Shown piece by piece: positions 1 through 10,614 of a DNA stretch of 64,000 bases. Both the position numbers and the translations under genes were made by a program. Within the stretch, counting starts at the first letter, position 1. Every line of letters begins with the position of its first letter. Under the pieces are notes generated by a model. It was given only the letters and a program-made list of their open reading frames with translations, did no database searches and was not told the DNA's origin. Origin of the DNA: Patiria miniata (lineage: Eukaryota > Echinodermata > Asteroidea > Valvatida > Asterinidae); NCBI RefSeq assembly GCF_015706575.1, contig NW_024037058.1, forward strand, positions 6,139,806 to 6,203,805, written 5' to 3'.

Positions 1-481
1 TATTTTGCATCTGCAACCCTCCTAGGAAAAGTTTTACTTTGGATTACTTTTGTAGCTCTCATAATAGAAAAATAAAATATACATTCTTCCATGCTCTCAT
101 GAACCGGGATCACCATTGGGCAACAAGTGATTGAAACATATAATATATAATTAATAACAAAATGAGCTAAGTTTTGAGGGCAGTGCTTTATTCAAAAGTG
201 AACCAAAAAAATGTGGTACATTTTTTTCAGGCTGAAATATGAAAATCACCAGGGCTGTTTAGTCCCAAAATAGCATTGGTGATGTCTGATTCCATTTCCG
301 TGGGCTGGGGCACCAGGGTCATGGAAACACTGACTGCCATTTATGCACAGGAACCTGCATTGATGTGAGCAGAGAGTACCCTGTACAGTACATGTACATG
401 TATATACACGGACTCCAATAGCTTCTAAAAATAGAACTAGGAATTTACGCACTATGTGCAATCATATGCATTCATGAACAT
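1..481 (+). promoter_or_regulatory. Conserved upstream block of TRIM-1 (putative promoter region)
   Basis: This noncoding block precedes the first exon of TRIM-1. Most of it recurs almost unchanged at about 49918-50300, and more distantly upstream of TRIM-2 (from about 15635) and TRIM-4 (from about 40620). It holds a repeated CAGGCTGAAATATGAAAATC motif and a TATATA-like stretch near 399 beside alternating ACATGTACATG. Conservation beside the first exon in several paralogues suggests promoter content. That is inference, since no start site can be seen. The block continues off the left edge of the window. Confidence 0.4.
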
Positions 482-592
482 GTACAGTGTATTGTATACA
501 CATCAAAGTTGTAAATTGCCTATGTTGTGCGCCATCTTCCAGAAGGATAGTTTCAAATCTTCTTCTAAATTAACAAAAAGACTTCAATTCAG
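482..592 (+). other. Putative 5' noncoding exon of TRIM-1
   Basis: The 3' end is well defined: TTCAATTCAG followed by GTAAGA at 593 is a consensus splice donor. The same exon end occurs upstream of TRIM-2 (15959) and in the orphan copy (50410), and a relative sits upstream of TRIM-4 (40950). All share an AAGGATA..TT core about 50 nt before the donor. The 5' boundary is approximate because no transcription start can be read. It would splice to the acceptor at 2057, giving a 1465-nt intron. Confidence 0.55.
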
Positions 593-2057
593 GTAAGATA
601 CTTGATGTTGTACCGTGGTTGTACCCATCTTACATGGCATTTGTCAAGAATCTTGGAATAATTGCCAGTACCGGTATGTGCAGCATTGGTCTTACAAGAG
701 GGAGTAGTCAATGCTCAAATACAATACTCTTGACAAAAATGTCCCTGTTTAGTCTACTGGCTTGAGAGGACTTAACATATCCTTGATCCTTCATTTGAAC
801 CTCAAATAAAAGTTGAACAAAGAACTTGATAAGGTGGGGTTTGAACCTATAATCTGCAGAATACTGTAAAACACTCAACTGAGCTATTCCGGACCAGCCC
901 TATGTTGGCGGTTCCCCAGTTTGAAATTGTCTTTGTTCAAGGGGCACTATAGACAGAAGCCGTGAATGTGTTTATGCCATGCAGCTGGGGATCGTGCCAA
1001 AGTCACGTTAGCACTGCTTTTTTGGTGTTTTTCTTATCTGTTTCTTCCCCTATAAATGCTTTATCGTGATTTTCCTCAATGCATTGTATTTTGGTTGTGG
1101 CTGACTAGATATAAATGTAAAATATTGTATTCAATGGAACCAAAAAAGGGGGAGGGCGGGCCATGCACCTCAGTCAGCCCGCGCTCCCTTAATGCAACAC
1201 AAAATTGGGGGTGGGGGGGGGGGGAGATTAAAAACTACAATTAGCTTCCCCTCCAGAGAGTGGGACTGCCCAAAAGCCTCCCTGTACATTGGAGCTCATC
1301 ATGTCAATGCTTTGAATTAATAAAATATAAGCCTAAGCAAAAAGCATTTCACATCATTTTTTTTCTAATACAGTAGTAACTAAGAGTAGCTCAATATATT
1401 TTTTGTTGTGGGGGGGGGGGGGGGGGTTTAAAGAGAGGGGCCGTCCAAGTGCCTCTCTGCACATTGGAGTTATGTCAATCAACTGAATTAATTACACATT
1501 ACAATTCATCACCGTTTGCATGAAGAGCCACAGATGTCAAAAATTACAATTTTTTCGATTTTCATTTTTTTCACTAGTTTGTTTTAAAACATTGTACTTA
1601 ACCAATGTGACATGTTTGTATAAGCAAAACATCATTAATTTCCAAGTTACATTAATGTTGCAAGGGGCAGAACTTAATAAATGCATTTTGCATTTTCATG
1701 AAGAGCCAAATTTTGGCCCCTTGAATGCGTACAAAACCTATTGCACTGATAGGTATAAAGATGGGTTAACTGAGACTTTCATTTTCACAAAGAGCCACAC
1801 ATCTTCACTAATTAATTTTCACTAATTAACAACTGTTTTACAAACTGAGTTCACATAAAAATTAAGCTTTCATAGAATCATATGTTGTATTTTGTGATTA
1901 TCTCGAAAACACACTGTCTTGGCTCGATCTTCGTAAACATGGTGATGAATTGATACCCATGAACTGAGGAAACAAAACATGATGACATCGTTGGAGATGA
2001 TTAATATAATCATTTTATAGATTAAAGTCAACCTTTGACACTTTTATTCATTCTTAG
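593..2057 (+). other. Putative 5' UTR intron of TRIM-1
   Basis: It runs from the GTAAGA donor to a pyrimidine-rich acceptor ending TTCTTAG. It contains a tRNA-like repeat (813-940), two long G runs (about 1208-1224 and 1410-1427), and short segments resembling the TRIM-2 intron (the AAAGGGGGAGGG...CCATGCA block near 1140, compare 18535). No coding exon is apparent. Confidence 0.5.
813..940 (-). repeat. tRNA-derived repeat with short inverted ends
   Basis: On the minus strand the middle carries a tRNA-like A box (TAGCTCAGTTGAGTG) and B box (GGTTCAAACC), but the acceptor stem does not close. The unit is bounded by TTGAACAAAGA and TCTTTGTTCAA, an 11-base inverted pair. A second copy lies at 16187-16316. 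The near-identical TRIM-1/orphan upstream duplication diverges at the start of the tRNA-like part (about 50656). It is probably a SINE or tRNA-bearing MITE, not a functional tRNA. Confidence 0.5.
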
Positions 2058-2091
2058 GTTCAACACAAAACTTGATTTTCAAGAAGTCAAG

Positions 2092-4068
2092 ATGGCATCT
2101 AGTGTTACAGCTCAATCAGTGTTGGAGAAGACTAGTGTGGATCATCTGGAATGCTCCATCTGCACCAACCGTTTCAGGCAGCCCAAACTGCTGGACTGTT
2201 TGCATAGTTTTTGCCTGCAATGCCTCCACGATCTGAGACAGAGCCAACATTCTAGTGGTACTGGTACAAAGCTGACATGTCCTTTGTGCAGACGTGAAAC
2301 CATGTTGAAAGGGTCTGGGATTGCTGATCTCCCTAATAACTTTGCCTTCAGTGCCATGGTGGAGGAAGTTACAATGCAGGAAAAGCTACTGGAAGGTCAA
2401 GGGTCAGACATCAAATGTCAAGCCTGTGATGAGGAGAATCAGGCTATTTCAAGATGCATGGACTGTGATCATTTCCTCTGCCAAGAATGTCAAAAGGCAC
2501 ATGGACGAATGAATTTGATGATGAAATCTCACAAAATCTACACACTGGCTCAACTTCGATCAGGAGAGATTGTCTACAAGAGTAAACTAAGAGAAGAAGT
2601 TCCCAAATGTGACGAGCATCCAGATCAGAATCTCAATGTCTACTGCAACTCATGTGAGCAAGTCTTATGCACAACATGCTCTGTACTTGATCATGAAAAA
2701 CACTCACTCACTGGATTACCTGAGGCAGTAGAGAAATGTAAGAAGGAGGTCACAGAAATGGTCCAAAACAGTGAGAGGAGAAAAACAGAATTGAGCACCA
2801 CCATAGAAGAGATGTTAAAATCTCGCAAGGATCTGGACACCATGTTTGCCAACACTCAAAAGAAAATCTCCAAAAAGGCTCAACAGGAGATTACAAAGCT
2901 CAAACAGGAGGTTGCAAAGATCAAAAAGGAAGAACAGAAATTGTTGAAAGAGACCAGCACGATTTATAAAGACAAACTCAAAGCTTTTGAAGCTGTTCAA
3001 GCAATCAACAGGAAAGAGGTGACACAGACAGAGCACAAGCTGGAGGAGGTCAAACAACTCATGAATCAAGCAAGTTGCTATGAGATTCTTGAACTTCAGC
3101 AGAAGCTCTTGCATAACCTCAGTGAATTGACAGGGAAACAGCCACAGCAAGTTCCTGACAAGTTGACCTTCATGGATTTTGAAGATGGTGACAGGTCACT
3201 TGGGAGACTCATTCTGGAGGAAGAGCCACAGGCTGCAGAAAAGCCAACGCCAAGACCTCCAAGATCATGTGTGAAGGAGAAATGGGAACTGAAGAGTGAA
3301 GCCATGAACATTGGAGTAACACATACATATATATCACATGTTGCAGCACTCTCTAACAATAAAATACTTGTACTATCTAAAAATTATTCTGGAAACAGTG
3401 GTGTACTATTAACAGCTTCAATTCCCAATAGTCACCAGGAACAATTGCCTATCCCACAAATCAATGGCCTCACTGATGATGTAAGGTGTATTGCAGTGAG
3501 GAAGGATGGCAAACTCCTTGCTCTAGATGGTCGAGTAGTTAAGGTCTTCAACAAGCAACATCAGCTCCTCCATCAGTTCACACCAGGTAGAGGGTCAGAC
3601 AGCCAACCAACATGCCTTGCAGTGGATGACTGTAATCTGATAGCAGTGGGTTACAGAGACGAGGATGAGATATCTATACACAACCCAGATGGATCCCTCA
3701 TCAGGAGACTGCCTGCTCAGATGATTGAGGATTATCTAACAATGCATAATCACCACCTCATCTACACAAATTGGCCTAAGGAAAGATTGGTATGTGTAGG
3801 CTTTTATGGTGCCAGTCTATCCTCAGTAGACATGACCAGGAACATGCAGGGGGGTTGCCCTACCGGTGTGTGCTGTGACAGTGATGACAGCATCTATGTT
3901 GCTGTGGGCAGATATCAAACAGGTGATATTCTGCATTACAGTCCTGATGGCAAGTACATTGGATGTGTGATCAAGGGATGTGGTTATCCACGTGGCATCA
4001 CATTCACATCAAATGGTGATCTGGTAGTGGCTACAGGACAATCTGTACAGGTCTATCACCGAGTGTAG
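2092..4068 (+). CDS. TRIM-1: RING/B-box/coiled-coil/NHL-like E3 ubiquitin ligase (subtype A)
   Basis: The predicted protein has 658 residues. RING (C3HC4): C21, C24, C36, H38, C41, C44, C63, C66. B-box 1: C109, C112, C122, C125, C130, C133, H137, H147. B-box 2: C173, H176, C185, C188, C193, C196, H201, H204. A lysine/glutamate-rich coiled coil spans about 210-350, a charged linker about 355-405, and an NHL-like beta-propeller about 410-658, ending in GDLVVATGQSVQVYHRV. RING-TRIM proteins are ubiquitin ligases; the coiled coil dimerises and the propeller binds a target. The architecture recalls vertebrate TRIM56 and TRIM71, but orthology is not shown. The start is the conserved ATGGCATCT with A at -3 and G at +4; an in-frame upstream TTG lies before the acceptor at 2057, in the intron. 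The coding exon has no intron. A role in innate immunity is inference from TRIM expansions elsewhere. Confidence 0.92.
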   Translation: MASSVTAQSVLEKTSVDHLECSICTNRFRQPKLLDCLHSFCLQCLHDLRQSQHSSGTGTKLTCPLCRRETMLKGSGIADLPNNFAFSAMVEEVTMQEKLLEGQGSDIKCQACDEENQAISRCMDCDHFLCQECQKAHGRMNLMMKSHKIYTLAQLRSGEIVYKSKLREEVPKCDEHPDQNLNVYCNSCEQVLCTTCSVLDHEKHSLTGLPEAVEKCKKEVTEMVQNSERRKTELSTTIEEMLKSRKDLDTMFANTQKKISKKAQQEITKLKQEVAKIKKEEQKLLKETSTIYKDKLKAFEAVQAINRKEVTQTEHKLEEVKQLMNQASCYEILELQQKLLHNLSELTGKQPQQVPDKLTFMDFEDGDRSLGRLILEEEPQAAEKPTPRPPRSCVKEKWELKSEAMNIGVTHTYISHVAALSNNKILVLSKNYSGNSGVLLTASIPNSHQEQLPIPQINGLTDDVRCIAVRKDGKLLALDGRVVKVFNKQHQLLHQFTPGRGSDSQPTCLAVDDCNLIAVGYRDEDEISIHNPDGSLIRRLPAQMIEDYLTMHNHHLIYTNWPKERLVCVGFYGASLSSVDMTRNMQGGCPTGVCCDSDDSIYVAVGRYQTGDILHYSPDGKYIGCVIKGCGYPRGITFTSNGDLVVATGQSVQVYHRV

Positions 4069-4252
4069 GGACAGAATAATTACACCAAGGGAATAGTTAG
4101 ATAAAATTGTGTGCCCTAATCTTGGAAGACAGGGCAAATCATTGTACGTACATAATCTTGTTATAACCATCTTGTTAACCATAATCTTGTTATTATCATT
4201 CACACCCCAGGTTTTTATAACAAGTAAAAATGATGATCTTACTCTATCTAAG

Positions 4253-4554
4253 CAGTGGTGCACTGAAGGGACGGGGAAGGCCTCGGGAGCTTGAGCCCCA
4301 ACAGCCCCCCAGAGGTTGTCATTTTTTTGGGGTGGGGGGAGGGGGCCTTATTTTTTTTTGTAGTCCTACGGTTTGACCTGTATGTGGCCTTTTTTAGAGT
4401 AGTATAATAGGGCTGCAATTGGCGCCACCAATGTAAAGATTGTCAGCCCCCCCCCAAAAAAACCCTCAATTTTGTTCTGCGGCCAAACACATTTGATAAA
4501 AAAAAAATGTGAGCTCCCCCCCCCCCAAAAAGCCAAATCCTGGGTGTGCCACTG
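4253..4554. mobile_element. hAT-like MITE with 8-bp target-site duplication
   Basis: The 302-bp element starts CAGTGGTGCAC and ends GTGTGCCACTG, an imperfect inverted pair beginning CAGTGG. It is flanked by a perfect 8-bp duplication TATCTAAG (4245-4252 and 4555-4562). An 8-bp duplication with CAGTG ends is the signature of hAT elements. The interior is rich in poly-C, poly-G and poly-A runs and has no coding capacity. Confidence 0.8.
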
Positions 4555-4714
4555 TATCTAAGGGGTAGGAACTTGAAGCTAGTTTGATGCAACTAAAAGC
4601 TTGGCAACTTTTGCTATTATACATCCAAACTTTGATTTTATTACTTGAAACAGGTATATCTTTCAAAATTATTGAAACTGCAGATTTCTTTGATTTTTTT
4701 CAAAATACTCGTTA

Positions 4715-5096
4715 GGCCAAAAAAAAAAAGTCTCCGGTTTCTGGTATGCGCGCGCATGGCCGTAGCCATGCGCGTCGGCGAAATGAAAAAGTTTTTTTTT
4801 CAATGAAAGATGATGTCTCAAAACCGCCAAACTCACTGGTTTGACTGGAATTCTGCTGCTGCGCAATTTCAACGTGTTTTTAGGTGGGGTTATGATCGAG
4901 AATAAGCTTTATGTGGCCTCTCTGGACTCCCATATATTTGCACTAAGTTTAGTCGGGCACCATTTGCAGTCATCAGCCAACATTTGAAGCAAATCGAAGC
5001 AAAAAAGTCGGGTAAAAAAAAAAAAAAGCCGCGTCGCCGCACCACTTTTTGGACAAGCTCCATACCAGAAACCGGAGACTTTTTTTTTTTTTGGCC
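4715..5096. mobile_element. PIF/Harbinger-like MITE
   Basis: The 382-bp element has near-perfect terminal inverted repeats of about 34 bases: GGCC, a run of A, then GTCTCCGGTTTCTGGTATG on the left, mirrored on the right. It is flanked by TTA at 4712-4714 and 5097-5099. A 3-bp TTA/TAA duplication with GGCC ends fits PIF/Harbinger. An internal GC-rich hairpin lies near 4747-4776. It has no coding capacity. Confidence 0.75.
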
Positions 5097-5948
5097 TTAT
5101 CACTGGTTTTTGTACATCATTCTCACTATTTCTTTTGTACAGATGAAACAGGTCAAGCTCTTGTTGATTTGAATGCAAAAAAATTGTGCAACAAAGTATC
5201 CAATCAAAGCAAGCAGGGTTGAGTGGTGGAGATGAAAACCTGAAATGGTCAAAATGAAAACCTTTTAGTAGCAATTAACTTAAAATGTGTAAATACAATA
5301 TTCAAGGACTCACTGGGAAGCAACCCAGTGTTTAAACTGATATCTTTGTATTCTTAGAGCTTGTCAACATCATTCTTTTGTTTGCTATCAAATTTCTACA
5401 AAAGAATAATCCTATTTTTTTTTAAATCTAGTCCAAGAAAATGATGCCACTATCTTATCCAGTGAGAATTTAAGTTAGTTGCCGAATTATTGATTTCATA
5501 AACAAGTGCTAGTGCACAATAAGCTCGGGCCGTCTTATATGAAAGTCTTGCATGAAATCTATCAGAATGATCCCTGCCAGAGCAGATATATACCTACAAT
5601 CCCGGCCAAAATGGTTGGGACACTTGGAAATAACCTTAGGCTCCAAGGGTCACCCACTCCCTCGCTCCCTCGGTCAATGTTGTTCATTCCAGCAGATGGA
5701 GCACACACCGCACAATGAGAGACAACATTGAGCTAAGGCCGGGGAGTTGGGGGCCCAGCGAGTTTTGGCCAGGATGGTAGATTGATGGCAATTTGTAATA
5801 AATACAGCACATAATTATTTTGCCTTCATTTACAAACTTACCATCAACATCTTTCCAAATTGTTACAAACAATTTCTTTAAGTATTTAATTTGTTTTGTT
5901 TGCAATTTCATCAATGTAAAATTTGGTGGTTATATTTTGTAGGAAACC

Positions 5949-6454
5949 TAAAGGGAAAATACAACATTTGCAAACATCAAAAAACGAAATGATCAAATTA
6001 CCACGAAATACCTTACTGAATTGTTTCAGTCCTTTAAAATCGTGGCTCCTGGTAGGCTGACATTTTTAAGAAAAACTGTATTTTTCCAATGCTGGTCGGC
6101 TGACCAGCATTGGAGAAAACTGGCTTTTTTTCAAAAACTTTTCTTAATTTTTCATATTTAGTTATTTTGACTTTTCTTTGCAATTGATCACACACCTGTG
6201 AAGGGGTACAAGCCTGCTAGACTGCTTCTCTGACCTTACAATTCCCCAAAGTGTATTAATTGCTTCGTTTCATCTTAAGTGGGGTCAGGGAACCAGACTA
6301 CAAGAACATGATAGGTTTTCTTGGTTTTTCCAGTATCTACAAGCTCAAAACATGAAACAAGTCAGTTTAACAATATTTTATATAACATACTAATCCTCCA
6401 AATCCATTTATTTCTGAAAATTGCAGCAAAAGCAAATGTTGTACATTCCTTTAA
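5949..6454 (+). mobile_element. Palindrome-centred MITE, copy A
   Basis: This is one of six copies of a ~520-bp family. The left end is TAAAGGGAAAATACAACATT and the right end GTTGTACATTCCTTTAA. It has a central hairpin (arms CCAATGCTGGTC / GACCAGCATTGG near 6096) and a second inverted pair around GGTTCCCTGAC / GTCAGGGAACC. The flanks allow a TA or TTAA target duplication. It is noncoding. Confidence 0.8.
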
Positions 6455-7310
6455 GGGCTTATTTTTATAATTTTTTATTAATAAAAAAATTAAAAAAGTA
6501 AAAAAACTTTGTCAAATTTGGTATAAAGCAACAACTTAGAAGTGCCTTAGATTTAGCAATGTGCATCATAAGAAGTCAGTCATTATCTTATAATTTTATT
6601 CATATAATCTAAGTAACAACTGGGATCCAAGGATAATTGAATTTTGACATGTGGCTAGGCCGATCAACAGTATATCAGTCTCCATTTACAGGGAGAGAAT
6701 ACTCTAAAGCCTGATTATTGTGTAACGAGATGTATTTATAGTTGCTCTCATTTTACAGGAGATTGAAATAAAACAACCATCTCAATGATTTATGAGGTTT
6801 TAGTTAAGACATGCCAATCTGAATAATTTCACAACATAGGCCTACAGGTTATAAATCTTCTTAGCAGAAACAATTTTTCATTCAGAACTTTCAGAAGAGT
6901 TCACCATTTCAAACAGTGTGACAGACAATGGTCTTCATCAGTGCATATTGATTGTTTTTTAAGAAATAATCATTTTATCACCATATAAACTATAAGGTAC
7001 TAGTCATTGATCAGATTTTCATGATGTGAAATAAAAATGATTTTGTCTTCACATTTTTTGTTATTTAGACTGACTAAATCATGTTTCCCCTTCATTCTTT
7101 GAGCAAACATTAATAAATCAAATATCCAAAAAAATGATATCTGAAATGTGTAATGCTGGCCTAGTCTATGACATCAATTAATGAATGGTTAAATTTGTAG
7201 AAATAGGGGTGAAAACATTTTTCATGATACAAATGTATAGGATTCGTTGGTGGCCATATGAACACAACTGGTGTAGTAAAATGATCAAAATACAATTTCA
7301 AATACTTATT

Positions 7311-8480
7311 TGTGAAGAGAATCACACCGGAGAAAAGCACTGTGGTCACTCGGCAACCATTTATTCGCTTGAAACAGTCCAACAAGCATGGTTTAACAAT
7401 CACATGTACAATTTACCTGCTACCAGTTCTAATAAGACAGGTCCATGTAACTACCAGCATGGCTAAATAAATTCCCATAGTTACCACTTACATGCTAACG
7501 GTTATAACATTCCAATACTACGGCTATCCCTACACCTAGAAGCGCAATTGCTTCACCCAAGTCCCAAGGGACTATACGGCTATCCCTACACTAATTTAGA
7601 AGCTCAATCACTTCTCACAAGTCCCAATGGACTACGGATATCCGTCCAGTTAGAAGCGCAATCGCTTCTCCAAAAGTCCCAATGGACTACGGATATCCGT
7701 ACATGCAGTTAGAAACGCAATCGCTTCTCACAAGTCCCAGGGGACTATAGATGTCCCTACATTTAGAAGCGCAGTCGCTTGTCGCAAAAATAAGCGCAAT
7801 CGCTTCTCACACTTAGAAGCGCCATCGCTTTTCGCAAGCTGATAAACGCTGCGGATAAATCACTTATCCGCAGCACAAGAGCCCATGGAGGGAGATTGGC
7901 TGAGATCCATCATTCCAAGGATAATGGACGTGAGCCAGCACCCCCTGCGATAGTGGCTCGTCCGTTTGTGCTGACCCTTGGCCTACCACTCAAAATTTGA
8001 CAAATGGACCATCTCACCTCTCTCTCCCTGGGCTCAAACCATCCGGCCCGCTACTCATACCGAACCGAACCCTTTCCCCGTCATCCAAAACATACTGTAC
8101 ACGTTCCCATTGAATTCAAAAATAACATTTAAACTCGGTAAAAAATTCCTTTCAATACCTATCTGAGATTACAGAGGGTCCATTGTTTCAAAGCAACAAC
8201 CCTGCATTAGGAGATCGGGGTGGGAGGAGGGTCATTGACTGTATCAAGCGAAAACCAAACCGAAACTGAGCGGTCTTTGTGCCAGTGCTCTGGCATTGCG
8301 CGCGCTCTGGCAACTTGAGCAATGAACTCCTCAGGCCGCCTGACAACCGATGCAGACCAGACATCCACTAGCTGACTCCCAGCGCGCACTCAAGTTACTT
8401 CGCCCACTCTACACTCAATGTGTGACCGCGGTGTGACCTTTCACAAAGGGGCCTGCGCTCGATGAGAGCGCAAGCCGTGT
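7311..8480. mobile_element. Unclassified hairpin-rich element, short copy
   Basis: The 1170-bp unit begins TGTGAAGAGAATCACACCGG and ends GAGAGCGCAAGCCGTGT. Its first 734 nt (7311-8044) are almost identical to 8481-9214. Its last ~250 nt (from about 8231) are almost identical to 14366-14613. The ~186 nt between (8045-8230) are not found in the longer neighbour. This suggests two family members sharing both ends and inserted head to tail. A 7-bp stem (TGCGCTC/GAGCGCA) lies about 10 nt from the 3' end. No clear terminal inverted repeats and no coding capacity are seen. A Helitron/Helentron-like identity is possible but unproven. Confidence 0.6.
7538..7874. repeat. Tandem array of short hairpins (first copy)
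   Basis: About five ~58-bp units each contain up to three small palindromes: GAAGCGCAATCGCTTC, AGTCCCAATGGACT and ACGGATATCCGT, joined by short spacers. Further lone GAAGCG-type hairpins follow, then a perfect 11-bp stem GCTGCGGATAA / TTATCCGCAGC at 7848-7874. Several units differ in sequence but keep their stems paired. Confidence 0.85.
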
Positions 8481-8707
8481 TGTGAAGAGAATCACACCGG
8501 AGAAAAGCACTGTGGTCACTCGGCAACCATTTATTCGCTTGAAACAGTCCAACAAGCATGGTTTAACAATCACATGTACAATTTACCTGCTACCAGTTCT
8601 AATAAGACAGGTCCATGTAACTACCAGCATGGCTAAATAAATTCCCATAGTTACCACTTACATGCTAACGGTTATAACATTCCAATACTACGGCTATCCC
8701 TACACCT

Positions 8708-9044
8708 AGAAGCGCAATTGCTTCACCCAAGTCCCAAGGGACTATACGGCTATCCCTACACTAATTTAGAAGCGCAATCACTTCTCACAAGTCCCAATGG
8801 ACTACGGATATCCGTCCAGTTAGAAGCGCAATCGCTTCTCCAAAAGTCCCAATGGACTACGGATATCCGTACATGCAGTTAGAAACGCAATCGCTTCTCA
8901 CAAGTCCCAGGGGACTATAGATGTCCCTACATTTAGAAGCGCAGTCGCTTGTCGCAAAAATAAGCGCAATCGCTTCTCACACTTAGAAGCGCCATCGCTT
9001 TTCGCAAGCTGATAAACGCTGCGGATAAATCACTTATCCGCAGC
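8708..9044. repeat. Tandem array of short hairpins (second copy)
   Basis: This is a near-exact copy, 1170 nt downstream, of the hairpin array at 7538-7874. The only change I noticed in the array is AGAAGCTCAATCA in the first copy versus AGAAGCGCAATCA here. The terminal 11-bp stem recurs at 9018-9044. Confidence 0.85.
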
Positions 9045-10614
9045 ACAAGAGCCCATGGAGGGAGATTGGCTGAGATCCATCATTCCAAGGATAATGGACG
9101 TGAGCCAGCACCCCCTGCGATAGTGGCTCGTCCGTTTGTGCTGACCCTTGGCCTACCACTCAAAATTTGACAAATGGACCATCTCACCTCTCTCTCCCTG
9201 GACTCAAACCATCCAAACACCCATACCTCCATTATTTTTTTTTTTTTTTTTTTTGTGGCCTGGTGAACCAGTTGTGGCCGACTGGTAATTTACTGGAGGC
9301 TATACGAAAACCTTAAGACATGTGATCAACTAAATACCGTTCTCCACTAAATCCTTGGATAAACCCAAAATCTAGTAAATTAATAATATACACATTACCC
9401 AATAATTTGGATCGTGCTGGTGTCTGATTTCGCACCACGGGTCCTTATATGTTACAGCCTACTGTGGATAATTATTAACACAAACTTTGCTTTATCTAAT
9501 TTGCCAACTTGACAATGTCACGTGTCTGGGATTAATTAAACCTTCGCATCATTGAATATCCACATCAGTTTTCCAGCCTTTCTCTTCCCGCTCACGTAAC
9601 TCTCGGGTAGCCAATCGAGATATCGTCGCCGGCTACGAAAACTCAAAACTCGTTGAGAAAAATGAGAACCTATTTTTGGCCCCAAGCTTGCTATCTCATG
9701 CCAACCTGAAGATTGGATTCCCATTTACCGACTGCATTACGAGGTTACTTTTCCTATGACCCTTTTTTTGTCTAATTTAAATGGGTGTCCACTCAGTGGC
9801 GCAAGCCAACGTGAAGTGCAGTTCACGCCAGAACCAGAACGCCTATACAATCGTAAATCCGGGAAAAAAAAACAACTATACTGATAAGTCATCGAAGGCG
9901 CTCAACCGCATGATATGTGATTATAGCCAGGAGTTGATCGGGTTGTGTTTTATGAAATTCCTTGTCCACTTCACAATTACGACATGAGCGGATACCGAAT
10001 ATTGTATAACAACCAATACCCCTAATGCCTGAACGGCAACGTACCACTTGTTTTTAATCAACCTGGTTCAGCAATGCCTCCTGATTGACTTCGAATACAA
10101 TTTTGTTATAATTTGGTTTGCCATCAAATCCTGAACGACTGTTCCGAATAATTCATTAATCAGTCAAATGATCGACAGCAAGTGTAACCGTAATACCTGC
10201 TCGATTGATGGCGTAACAAGCCTGGGTTTACCCAATAAGTCGGGATTGACTACAACTTGAACCTGGTTTACCACTAAGTCACGATCGACTGCAAATGCAA
10301 TTATGTGTTACACCTCTTGTGAGTAATACCATTTCCGCATGATCAACTACCATGTTTTGTCGCCAATCGGCTGGTTTGCCAATTAATCACCATTCAGTAG
10401 CAAAATAAGTATAATCCCTTCACTAGTCATATGCCCTACTACACTACGACTTGTCTCTAACCAGCCTGGTATCCATAAATGATCGACTACAAGCAGTAAT
10501 GCAATCAACCTGGTGTGCGTTTACAACGTGAGTATGTGACTCCATTGAAGACAACACTTAATTAAACCATAAACGACCGTGTTTGTAACCCGCACATTAT
10601 GACTTGTACTCCCC

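Larger units (their letters stand above)
4069..7310. other. 3' flank of TRIM-1 (B-type flank with several MITEs)
   Basis: No gene is recognised here. The stretch holds an hAT-like MITE (4253-4554), a Harbinger-like MITE (4715-5096) and a palindrome-centred MITE (5949-6454). From about 5340 to 7300 it aligns by eye with the downstream DNA of TRIM-3 (about 38280-39450); both share TGTCCCCTTCATTCTTTGAG-like words followed by a block on either side of CTAGTCTATGACATCA. No canonical AATAAA is seen in the first 200 nt after the stop codon. Confidence 0.5.

Noticed and set aside
225-260. Interferon-type response element (GAAATATGAAAA) in the TRIM upstream block
   Set aside because: The spacing is three rather than two bases between GAAA cores, and the motif is AT-rich enough to occur by chance.
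839-897. Functional tRNA genes at 839-897, 16203-16273 and 52461-52540
   Set aside because: The A and B boxes are recognisable, but the acceptor or anticodon stems do not pair properly; called tRNA-derived repeats instead.
2035-2091. Upstream in-frame extension of TRIM-1 (and similar ones at 18762, 32215, 41690, 56522)
   Set aside because: In genes 1, 3, 4 and 5 the extension begins at TTG or GTG, not ATG. In genes 1 and 2 it starts before the 3' splice site, inside the intron. The conserved MAS start with strong context is preferred.
2815-3359. Antisense open frames across the coiled-coil and linker of the TRIM genes (also near 19823, 33031, 42332, 57490)
   Set aside because: They mirror lysine/glutamate-rich codons of the sense gene, recur only because the sense genes are paralogous, and show no domain.
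7311-9214. LTR retrotransposon with 734-bp LTRs
   Set aside because: The repeats are separated by only 436 nt with no gag/pol. The second repeat is followed by 5 kb that ends in the same 3' sequence as the first unit, which fits two head-to-tail elements better.
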